DNA of 64,000 nt from Sweltsa coloradensis (Eukaryota > Arthropoda > Insecta > Plecoptera > Chloroperlidae): the NCBI GenBank assembly GCA_024449915.1, contig JAMZAV010000765.1, positions 482,619 to 546,618 of the forward strand. Reading direction: 5' to 3'. The position numbers were made by a program, and so were the translations under genes. This document shows, in pieces, positions 57,801-64,000 of the stretch. Within the stretch, counting starts at the first letter, position 1, and each line of letters begins with the position of its first letter. Below the pieces are notes generated by a model that was not told the origin of the DNA, made no database searches, and was given only the letters and a program-made list of their open reading frames with translations.

Positions 57801-60800
57801 CCGGGGAATTATTTTACTCAGTGATATTTTTGGCCATGTTGCTACTTATAAAATAAATCAATAATGATCAATACCACCCCCAGGCGTACCGAGTTATTTT
57901 TGACCTTTTTTCCCATAAACCCAGCTTTTTCCCGTTCGAAAGTCCATTCCGGGCACACAATCAGAGATTTTCCCTTCTTTTTCCCTTGGCCATACCCAGG
58001 GCCCCCTGTCCCTCTTCATATCCCGTTCTCCTCTCCCTACTTTGGCTTTAAAGATCTCCCATTTTATTTTTCTCTCTTGATTTTCTTCTTCCAATGTTAA
58101 AACCCACCCTCCTTTGGGCCACGCAACCCAACTTGGGTGCATAGCATTGTAGATTCTAAAGTACTTATTTAAAAAATTTTTTTTTCAAAATTCTGTCACC
58201 TTTGTCTACATGGACAATGTTTTTTTTCCCTTTAGGCTAATGATAAATCCCACTCCATTTTGCCCTTTATTTGTGCCCGACCATAATAATTTTATTTCCT
58301 TTTCTCAGTTCTTTGGGGCCCCCTTTTAGTCTCGCACAGTCCAATATCTCCAATTTTTTTGACTCATTTCATCTACTAATTCTTTAATTTTCCCCTTTAA
58401 AGTAAGAAATTTTGGGTTTCCCATTTTTAAACATTGTATGCCTAGTTTTTTTTTTTATATACTATTTTTTTTCTTATTTTTTGTCCCTTGCTTCTTTGCT
58501 TTGAAAAGTTGTTTTTTATTTTTTCTTGATCTCCAACCCACCTTGGTGAAAATCCTTTTTCCTAGATATGAAATCTTTGTATTTTTGTGTTTTGACTTGG
58601 TTTTTTTGGGGCTTCTGGGGGGTCTTTTCCCTTTCTGCCTTAAGTTGGGTTTTTACATCCTTGTTTGGCCCCCATTGTGCTTTCCCTTTTCCCCTTTTCA
58701 CTTTTTTCCCTCCAAGTTTTACATTCAAGAAAGATATTTTCTCTTCAAAAAATTTTTTTATATGGGATTTGCACTTTCTCCTGTCCATGTGGCAGGGCCA
58801 CTCGGTTTTTTGTGCCCCCCTTAAATTCTGTTTTTTTGGGTTGTCAAAATTTTCCCGCACTTGTCCATCAATTTTTTTTGGTTTCCAGCCAAAAACTTTC
58901 TGCATTTCCACTTGTATGGAAAAATATTTTTCGCTTCTTTTTGTCCGTTTCCTCGATTTTTTTGTTTTTAGCTCTTTTTTTTAATACCTGGGTATGCCTA
59001 GCTCTATACCCTTGTGTTCAAAAGAATTTTCCTGCTGTCTTCCCCAAAATCCCATCAAAAGCTTTTGGGAGTTTTTTTATAGTCCTATATTTTAGGTTTA
59101 CTGTTTTCTTTGGGAGTCACACATTTATTTCTAGTCCCCTCTTGTTTCTCAGTTCCTTTTCTTTTTCTTTTACTTCCTGAACCTTGGACCCTTTCATCGT
59201 TTTGCTCAGGCCTCCGTTTTTGAATTTCTTCACCACTTTATGGTTTGGGCGATTAGTCTTGTTCCTGTGATTTTTTTTTTTTAAATCCGCGTTTTTATCA
59301 AACTTTATTGTCTGGCTTTTTGTTTTTTTAGGCCTTCTTTTGGGCCCAATCCCACCATAGGTTCTAGGACTTTCTTGATGCCAGGTCTTTAGCGTGTGGT
59401 TATCTTGGGAAAACCCCGCTGTTGTGGTCCTTTTTTCTTTCCCTTGTTTTCTATTACTTTGTCACTCCCCCCACATATTATTTAATCGTTATTTCATTTT
59501 TTTTCCCCCCTGTTTTCTTTTAAATCCCCTTTCCCAAAGGTTCCCAATCTCTTTGCTTCTTCCCATTTCCTTTCCAACCTGGGAATATTTTTTTTCTAGA
59601 TCTAGCTTTTTTTTCCACCTCGTAGTGCATTCTTCCACCACCCCTTTTATTCTGTTGTAACTTGGTTTTAGACACCTGCTTTTCCTTTTTCTTTATCTCT
59701 CGCTTTTCCAAGTTCCCACCTTTTCACTCAGGTGTTCAAACTTTTACTCATCTACTTTTTTTCTGTACCCTCCCCCTTTCCCCTTTTCACTACTAGTCCC
59801 ACACCCGGGACCTGCCTATTCTAAAGTGGTTTCCCCCCTTCCTTAGCCACCCCTTCCCCCCCTTTGACCTCCTTCCTGTGGACCAGGCTTAGACTTGGGA
59901 CTTGGAAAATTTTCATTTTAAGTTGTAATTATTTCGTGTAAAAAATGTAAGGAAAGAGAAATGGGGATATAAAAAACCCCAAAATTTTGTTTTAAAAAAC
60001 CCAAATTCGCGTTTTTCGGATTTCAAAAAAAATTTTCAAAACGTTTCTAAAAATAAAAAAAAACATTAAAAAAATTTTACCACAAACAACCCCAAGCCTT
60101 TTTATACGCCGCCGTTTTTTGGAGGTATATTTCCGTGAAACCCGGACGTCACGGGACCCCGCCTACGCGCGCGTAATATTCGGTCTGGACCGGCACCTCC
60201 ACCAAAAAGGGCCGGGGGACCTCCACATCACATACTTTTTTCACACTAAAAAGGGCCAATTCGGTTTAATTCGCGTTTTGACCCTTTTATGTAAAATTTT
60301 GTTCGTTATTTGCGGTATACCGAAATTTTTGCGAAACTTACGTTTTCAAAATGTGTTTTTTCCATCACTAAAAGATGTAATTTGTCACAATATTTCATTT
60401 TTGGCAATAAAAAGGACATTTAAAAAAAATTTGCGAATTTTGTTTTTCCACCCTTTTTTTCCCACCTTAATAAAAGGGTATTTTAAATTTAGGGCATGTT
60501 TTGGCCCTAAGCTCCACTGTAGCCTATATGACTAGGGGGCCTAAAGGGAAGGGGAAAAAGAAAAGCCGGGGCTCAACACATTCATATATTATGTGTGATT
60601 TTATTTGTAGTAATAAACACGACAAAGCCCTCCTCCTCCTTACACGAAAACACACAGCAAATTTGGCATTTTACTTTCAACATAAAACTAGCAAACGCGT
60701 AAAAACAGTAGGCTGCTGCAGCTATGAGCAGCCATGACACCTGCAAGTTGGGCTATCACCGCCGTCTACATCCGCCTTTACATGCATTCAGACTGCAGTG

Positions 60801-63800
60801 GGGGGATAGTACAGCAGCGCAGCGTGGTGAGTAAAAGTCGCAGTGAACAAGCCAATTGAAACTGACAAATTAGATAGTAGTAGTAGCCAGTAGTAGTAAC
60901 TAGTGATGACATCGAGTCCAAAAAATCTGAACCGGTTCCTCCGCCCCGGAACCGGTTCTTAAAAAAAATATATATATATGTAATAAAAAATAATATATAT
61001 TTTTTTTAAAGTTACAATTTACAATCAGCAGGTCAAAAAGTGCCCTCAAAAAGCATTCTTCAAAGTTCAAACAATGCGCGCGTCCTTGAGCACCCATAGC
61101 CTATTGTGCAATCTGGAGTGGGATGGGCCTAGCATAGCTGAATAACTTCACAATCTGTGAGAAAAGAAGGTGCTGTTACGTAGTTACATACAAAAAAGAA
61201 ATACAAATTCAAATTTAAACCATCAATTATTTATTACAAATTTTTAACATCACTTTGTAAAAAAAAAAAAAAAAATTTTGAACCCGTTTGAAAAGTCCGA
61301 ACCGGTTTCCGGGTACCCGATGTCATCACTAGTAGTAACTAACATCCTTAAAGTGATTTTGAGCATGTTTCAATTCAAATTTTCACCAAGAAGGAATGCT
61401 CGTACTCCAACCAAATTTTGCATGCGTTGTCGGGTACCTAAATCCCCTCGATTTTGATAGTTTTCAAGTCCACATCACGTTTCATGACGGCTAGGTAACA
61501 CCTCGAAATCACCCCAACTCTGCTTGCTGTATAAGGTGCCAGAGTATGTAGCGCACCGCGGCTTGGCTGCGGCGCCCAAACGGGCACCTAGATAGAAGTG
61601 GCTGTAATAATGAAATCTGGTGGTATGAGATCAAAAAAGGCCAGACAAAAACTTGTCTTTAAAACTCGCAGACCAGTTCTGCCGGACAACTGTCCACGAC
61701 GTTCTGCAACTCCATCTGAAAAGATTCAACGTTTCAACCGAAACGGCCACTTGTAAATTATATATTTTTGAATCCCAAGAAAGAGCACACTTTTTCAGGT
61801 CCGCTGCACTCCTGAGTTAAATTGACTCCCTGTCAGATGATATAGGTAAGCAGGTCATAAAAAAAGCCGTTTTGTACTGGATAGCAAGGACAAAGAATGG
61901 CTGAAGATGCCCCTCTGCACAAGAAAAAAATATATAAAAAATATGTTCTTAACGTTATTTCAGCTTTGTGCCCAGTCTACGTGGGTTGACTCCCAGAGCA
62001 CTCGCACCAGCCACCTGGCACGGTACCTCCGGCTCTCAGCCGGCCTCCGCCCCTCCGAGAGGCAGCGTTTTTACTCCGGGCCGTCCTGCCACCATGACAG
62101 GTACGTAGTGTGGATCCTCGTTGCAATCTCGCTTCAGCATCTCTACAGTACTCTAAAGAATATGTTCACCTATTTCTATTTAGCATCTATAGCTCAAAAC
62201 AATAATTTTATTTACCAGTATCTTTACTTAAGTAACAAACCAACAAATACGGTGGGATAAGTTCTACCAACCTACCACAGACAATGCAAGGTTTTATAAT
62301 AATTTCTGTTTAGTGTTCATCAATTTTTAATTTGTAAAAACTTAAGTTACCCAAGAATATTATGTTACCGATACTGTAACATGTTTGTGTTGACGTCTTA
62401 GCTGAATGAGTTAACTTATTTTATTTGGTATTAATTTATTAATCCATTCTAGATGTTTGTGTGCAGGCATAAGTTGGATTATCCTAGAAGTATGGTAATT
62501 GAAAATCAGTTATGTCACTAAGTGGGTAGACTCTTAATATGAATTCATTTTTTATTTATTATTATTTTTATTTATTTTGTATTTGCTTAAACATCTTTGT
62601 CTGCTATGTTATTACAACTGACTAACCGTTCCAGGTACTAATGACGTGTCCGAATTAAGGTCCAAGTCCAATTAATTTAGAACTTGACTGGAAATAGTTT
62701 TCGGACAATACTAGCCTACAGCAGAGCTATCTGTCAGAGAAAATGAATACCTCCTGCAAATTTTAGTTAACGTCTTCTTGACAGGTGTCTTTGTGTGTGC
62801 GTGTGTATGTGCACGATAGGCTGAAGTAGGGTTATGTAGGCCCCTAGCAAGGAAAATATCGCACAAGGACGTAGGCACGGGTTTTTAACCAATTACAACT
62901 GCAGGGTTCCCACAAACTGGAAAGTCAGGGAAAGTCAGGGAAATGGAAATTGGTCAGGGAAAGTCAGGGAAATAGTTCATTTTGACCCAAATGTCAGGGA
63001 AAGTCAGGGAATTTGATTACAAAAATCAAAAAAGCTACAAATAATTAAGTTCAAAAAATAAAAAATATTTTAAGTGAAATAAAATAACACAATTCCGACA
63101 TCCTACTACAAGATTGATCCTCGACTTGAATCCTAAATGTAAGTTCAGCCTGCATTTCTCAAAGACATTTCAATTACTAAAGGCTACGGCAAAAAAAAAG
63201 AAAAAACCCTAAAATGATCAAATTAAAGAGGAGTGCGTTGGGCGACTATGGGGATGGAGGAGGCCGTTAAAAAAATGCTTTTAAACAACAGTATAACATT
63301 TTAGTCTGGTCTAGACGTTATCGCACGGTCAGGGAAATTTAAGAAAATTGTCAGGGAAAGTCAGGGAAATCAATTTCAAAGTTTTTGTGGGAACCCTGAA
63401 CTGTTAAATTAATAAAATTAACTAAATCTGAATAATGATAAATTTGTCTTCAGCTGAGGCGTCACTTGTAGTGTAATCGCTGTCCGCCATTTTAACTCGA
63501 CTTAAAACCGGACCAAAACTAGCATGCACTTTTGATTGCTAGGTCCATATCCGCTTTTGGACCGGGACCTAACGTTTTTGGACAATACTACCTACATCAT
63601 TGAAGAACGGTGACGTCAAAACTGGACTTGGACTTCGCAACGATAGGGCAGAATTCAGACACGTCCTTAGTGAAATGTGAATGTCTCCTACCAACAAAAT
63701 ATAACATCAATCTTGTAAAATAAGTTTTGTTATGTACCAGTACCCGGTAGTTATCATTTGATTTATTTCCTTAATAGTTTCTGCAAGACCCATAGGTATC

Positions 63801-63896
63801 CAAGTGAATCGAGAGCCTCCAAAGCAACAATCCAATTTGCTCTCGCCAGTACAAAAAGCAATTACAGTTCAGCAGTCAACTACAAGCAGTCATGTA
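39695..63896 (+). CDS. SAP130: SAP130 gene, six coding exons, 3' part beyond window
   Basis: The gene encodes a subunit of the nuclear Sin3-HDAC corepressor complex. Exons at 39695-39863, 42755-42878, 46685-46822, 48229-48343, 61964-62100 and 63778-63896 have matching phases and give about 267 codons of Ser/Thr/Pro/Gln/Ala-rich, low-complexity protein. The assignment rests on the block HVPRGAAAVANISAPRSA followed by TPIIRPSLSNQSS, which aligns with the HLPRGAAAA...LRPTS stretch of vertebrate SAP130, plus the overall composition. Vertebrate SAP130 has about 1050 residues, so most of the protein, including the conserved C-terminal region, is outside. The start codon is uncertain (ATG at 39717, or an upstream exon). 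Other low-complexity nuclear proteins remain possible. Confidence 0.72.
39864..40563. other. SAP130 intron, AT-rich
   Basis: No clear element. It contains the weak 57-nt candidate exon listed separately. Confidence 0.4.
40285..40341 (+). CDS. weak candidate cassette exon of SAP130
   Basis: 57 nt between an acceptor (ACCTACAG) and a donor (GTATTT) encode AFGAAAGNLMIWDGSPEEM in phase 0-0, so inclusion would keep the reading frame. The composition differs from the flanking protein and I know no counterpart. It may be chance. Confidence 0.2.
40564..40898. mobile_element. MITE with CAGTGGCGTA-type ends
   Basis: Left end CAGTAGCATGTCCAAGGGGG, inverted right end CAGTGGCGTATCACGGTATC. Inside are poly-G and poly-C stretches that pair. 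About 335 bp, non-coding. The end type is common in hAT and related elements. Confidence 0.5.
41041..41789. mobile_element. DNA transposon with long degenerate inverted ends
   Basis: GTCATTCCATATGAAAT at the left pairs with ATTTCATATGGAAATGAC at the right. Homology of the arms continues inward for about 130 bp (CAAGAAACATGGTAATTGGT versus ACCAAATTTCATGG). No transposase. Confidence 0.6.
42755..42878 (+). CDS. SAP130: SAP130 exon, donor uncertain
   Basis: Acceptor CACTTTCAG at 42746-42754. The exon encodes VQQPAIHQVNIQQGAISSVG then QPLSKVLPPSGQTSLPVFNT and T, 41 codons plus one base. The next exon needs exactly one leftover base, which places the end at 42878 before GCAACT, a GC donor. No GT fits nearby, and the sequence turns noisy a few bases later, so a base error is the alternative. 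Confidence 0.6.
43626..45135 (-). mobile_element. Helentron-associated element A, inverted, noisy and interrupted
   Basis: CTAGG at 43626 and TTGATGGATGAGCTTTTTTG mark the A-type terminus. The core and 5' part reappear at about 44816-45135 (TGGCTAACCC, AAGTTCAGAGATTTCGAA). About 1 kb of other noisy sequence lies between. The 5' end is lost. Confidence 0.5.
45541..45821. other. unassigned intron sequence
   Basis: Quality is good again and the base composition is more balanced, but I see no exon, repeat end or RNA gene. Confidence 0.35.
45822..46102. repeat. perfect 39-bp inverted repeat (foldback)
   Basis: The segment at 45822-45860 (starting GCATATCGATGGTGAAGAAC) is the exact reverse complement of 46064-46102, with about 200 bp between. 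The right arm runs directly into the broken A-type element. CCTATCTGCCA occurs once more inside, near 45991. Confidence 0.85.
46098..46217 (-). mobile_element. A-type element fragment (5' end only)
   Basis: Inverted 5' end of subfamily A: ATGCCGTTTGCCCGGTA, a poly-A-rich stretch, GGGGTCAGTGAAATTGAAGT, and CGCTCATCCAA at 46217. Everything beyond the GATATGCC junction is replaced by the foldback arm. Confidence 0.65.
46218..46684. other. SAP130 intron, no recognised feature
   Basis: AT-rich intron leading to a CTTTTCAG acceptor; nothing else seen. Confidence 0.4.
46685..46822 (+). CDS. SAP130: SAP130 exon
   Basis: Acceptor TTTTCAG at 46678-46684, donor GTAATT at 46823. It encodes GVPCTMLPLTSSASMVQSGN then TRPNTTMLPLQTMSSHISTS and YHVPR, with two bases borrowed from the previous exon and one passed on. 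The repeated TMLPL and the Ser/Thr/Met-rich text fit the poorly conserved N-terminal half of SAP130. Confidence 0.72.
46823..47317. other. SAP130 intron, no recognised feature
   Basis: No exon or clear element. A 73-codon minus-strand frame lacks support. Confidence 0.4.
47318..47395. mobile_element. pogo/Tigger-like end fragment
   Basis: TA followed by CAGTAAGACCTCGTTCATCC and a second, inverted ACTCGGATGATCCGGATTT match the usual Tc1-mariner pogo terminal pattern (CAGT...ACCTCG...ATCCG). The opposite end was not found. Confidence 0.5.
47655..48135. repeat. foldback of about 48-bp arms with internal hairpin motif
   Basis: ACAAAATCACTCACTGAACT at about 47666 pairs with AGTTCAGTGAGTGATTTTGT near 48108, and the arms extend through GTTACTTACTTTAAA. 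The right arm follows CCTGAAGAAGGAGACGG and CCGTAATATCGAAACATTTT, a 'tgaagaag...tcgaaac' type motif often seen next to retroelements. Confidence 0.55.
48229..48343 (+). CDS. SAP130: SAP130 exon with the conserved RGAAA block
   Basis: Acceptor TTCTTTTCAG at 48219-48228, donor GTACGC at 48344. With the split Gly it reads GAAAVANISAPRSAVATPII then RPSLSNQSSAVAAPSLST. Together with the preceding HVPR this is the best match to SAP130 in the window. Two bases are passed on. Confidence 0.78.
48344..48479. other. SAP130 intron up to LINE copy 1
   Basis: Short spacer. Quality declines from about 48410. Confidence 0.4.
48480..52870 (-). mobile_element. LINE copy 1, frameshifted
   Basis: The minus strand carries a non-LTR retrotransposon in many broken frames. 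It matches 55516-59880 in order and orientation (left end CCGGGTTCCAAAGACAGGTC; right end near CACATGCCTATTCTAAAGTG). The C-terminal block ELKFADKFYQSVRKLFWKKE around 49000-49100 and CKSYFTKCFSSQKYLCIRG next to it are shared with copy 2. The reverse-transcriptase FADD site is garbled here. Noise from sequencing and real decay cannot be separated. Confidence 0.65.
52871..55383. other. noisy spacer between the two LINE copies
   Basis: Continues the low-quality patch. No exon or element can be named with confidence. Confidence 0.4.
55384..55470 (-). repeat. tRNA-like sequence (SINE head or pseudogene)
   Basis: The minus strand has CCTAGTCTAGTGGGCTAAGG (A-box-like) and GGTTCAATCCCCTGGTCGGG (B box and 3' arm). 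The anticodon arm does not fold cleanly and the patch is noisy. Confidence 0.4.
55516..59880 (-). mobile_element. LINE copy 2 with endonuclease and reverse-transcriptase blocks
   Basis: On the minus strand, from 5' to 3': a basic region (about 59700-58500, with WPCHMDRRKCKSHIKKFFEE), an APE-type endonuclease remnant near 58010-58060 (FKAKVGRGERDMKR, the 'GDxNAxVG' motif), reverse-transcriptase pieces at 56445-56726 (GFEKTYDS, then WFEIKRWVGEGSVIHPHYFS), the catalytic FADD at 56414-56403, and the C-terminal FKYPGNILTKDAKIDAEISR block at 56150-56230. The order is that of LINEs with APE endonuclease, but I cannot fix the clade. Frames break every 50 to 130 codons. Confidence 0.72.
56445..56726 (-). 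pseudogene. LINE reverse-transcriptase domain fragment
   Basis: A 93-codon open piece includes the 'LxxEKxYDS'-like block (GFEKTYDSAKSK) and the RT block GEGSVIHPHYFSVVMDKILR, where LINE reverse transcriptases have G-S-x-(I/L)-S-P followed by F. The FADD site lies about 30 bases beyond, in another frame. Confidence 0.7.
59881..60560. other. noisy end of the low-quality patch
   Basis: Stretched A, T and C runs and a 138-codon frame (60119-60535) without recognisable similarity. No feature supported. Confidence 0.45.
60561..60892. other. SAP130 intron, no recognised feature
   Basis: Clean sequence with a TAGTAG-rich end; nothing else seen. Confidence 0.4.
60901..61331. mobile_element. hAT-like MITE with perfect 8-bp target duplication
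   Basis: Ends TAGTGATGACATCG and its exact inverse, flanked by GTAGTAAC at 60893-60900 and 61332-61339. AACCGGTTC palindromes lie just inside both ends. The core is AT-rich, with a TA run near 60969-60981 and an A run at about 61260-61274. No coding sequence. Confidence 0.85.
61345..61580 (+). repeat. repeat Z, longer copy
   Basis: Contains AATTTTCACCAAGAAGGAAT at the left and GCGCACCGCGGCTTGGCTGC at the right. The right half matches the minus-strand fragment at 19484-19565. Type unknown. Confidence 0.5.
61581..61963. other. SAP130 intron, no recognised feature
   Basis: No element seen. It leads to the acceptor GTTATTTCAG. Confidence 0.4.
61964..62100 (+). CDS. SAP130: SAP130 exon, Pro/Ala/Ser-rich
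   Basis: Acceptor TTATTTCAG at 61955-61963, donor GTACGT at 62101. The phase demanded by the previous exon gives FVPSLRGLTPRALAPATWHG then TSGSQPASAPPRGSVFTPGR and PATMT without a stop. The other plus-strand frame that is open is out of phase. The exon is much richer in GC than its surroundings. Sequence similarity is weak, so support is mainly splice phase and composition. Confidence 0.6.
62101..62637. other. SAP130 intron, no recognised feature
   Basis: AT-rich, with a TTTATTTATTATTATTTTTA run near 62549; no exon or element. Confidence 0.4.
62638..63670. mobile_element. outer MITE with ACGTGTC-type ends
   Basis: Ends CTAATGACGTGTCCGAATT and, inverted, CTAAGGACGTGTCTGAATT, with further shared pieces inside (GTCCAAGTCCA; TTTTCGGACAATACTAGCCT versus TTTTTGGACAATACTACCTA). 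A second MITE is nested at 62902-63398. No transposase; superfamily uncertain. Confidence 0.6.
62902..63398. mobile_element. MITE with GTCAGGGAAA iterons, nested
   Basis: Ends CAGGGTTCCCACAAACT and its near-inverse, flanked by AACTG on both sides (62897-62901 and 63399-63403). Just inside both ends GTCAGGGAAA is repeated: about six times at the left and three at the right, same orientation. Non-coding. CAGGGTTCCCAC resembles hAT ends, but a 5-bp duplication would be unusual for hAT. Confidence 0.7.
63778..63896 (+). CDS. SAP130: SAP130 exon, last in window
   Basis: Acceptor CCTTAATAG at 63769-63777, donor GTAAGT at 63897. It takes one base from the exon at 61964-62100 to make Val and reads SARPIGIQVNREPPKQQSNL then LSPVQKAITVQQSTTSSHV, ending in phase 0. 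Gln/Ser/Pro-rich like the rest. Confidence 0.68.
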
Positions 63897-64000
63897 GTAA
63901 GTAGAGAGCATTTTAAAATAGATTGCAATATGGTTTTACCCCCTTTTTTTAACAATTTTTTGAAATTCTAAAATTTTTAAAGTTTTCAAACCTTTCCTTT
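63897..64000. other. start of next SAP130 intron
   Basis: The final 60 bases again show stretched C and T runs, the start of another noisy patch. Confidence 0.4.

Noticed and set aside
60119..60535. 138-codon plus-strand frame
   Set aside because: It lies in a noisy block with stretched homopolymers and has no recognisable similarity.

Overview
The window is animal nuclear DNA: two conserved metazoan genes are split into short exons with GT-AG introns and buried in transposons. The palindrome TAGGCCTA and its derivatives recur very often on both strands. I associate that habit with some marine deuterostome invertebrates (echinoderm-like), but the species call is weak.

Gene 1 is EIF3H, subunit h of translation initiation factor 3, on the minus strand. 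Five coding exons are visible (15391-15471 with the start codon, 10903-11056, 1702-1869, 407-656, 81-216). Their splice phases fit without gap, giving 263 codons; the last roughly 90 residues lie beyond position 1. Gene 2 is on the plus strand, head to head with it, and is best read as SAP130, a subunit of the Sin3-HDAC corepressor. Six exons are visible (39695-39863, 42755-42878, 46685-46822, 48229-48343, 61964-62100, 63778-63896), again with compatible phases; the gene runs off the right edge. A possible non-coding first exon ends at a strong donor at 30988/30989. The two genes have no known joint function.

Mobile DNA fills most of the rest. The dominant element is a cluster of about 16 copies of a non-autonomous element in two related subfamilies, A and B. 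Copies start TTGGATGAGC, carry the inverse of that sequence near the other end, then a short hairpin and a terminal CTAG followed by T, with a core of 155-180 bp tandem units. This is the architecture of Helentron-associated elements (HINE, DINE-1 or pearl type). Also present: several hAT-like elements with 8-bp target duplications or hAT-type ends, one with a transposase C-terminal remnant; a TTAA-flanked near-perfect palindrome of about 630 bp; nested foldback elements; SINE and tRNA-like fragments; a possible LTR with a primer-binding site; and two copies of one LINE on the minus strand (48480-52870 and 55516-59880) with recognisable endonuclease and reverse-transcriptase blocks.

Sequence quality is uneven. 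About 17700-19480, 22490-26880, 41800-45540 and 48410-60560 have stretched and collapsed homopolymers and constant frameshifts, as in unpolished long-read gap fill. ORFs there should not be trusted, and one SAP130 splice site sits at the edge of such a patch. I found no CRISPR array, operon or other prokaryotic feature.
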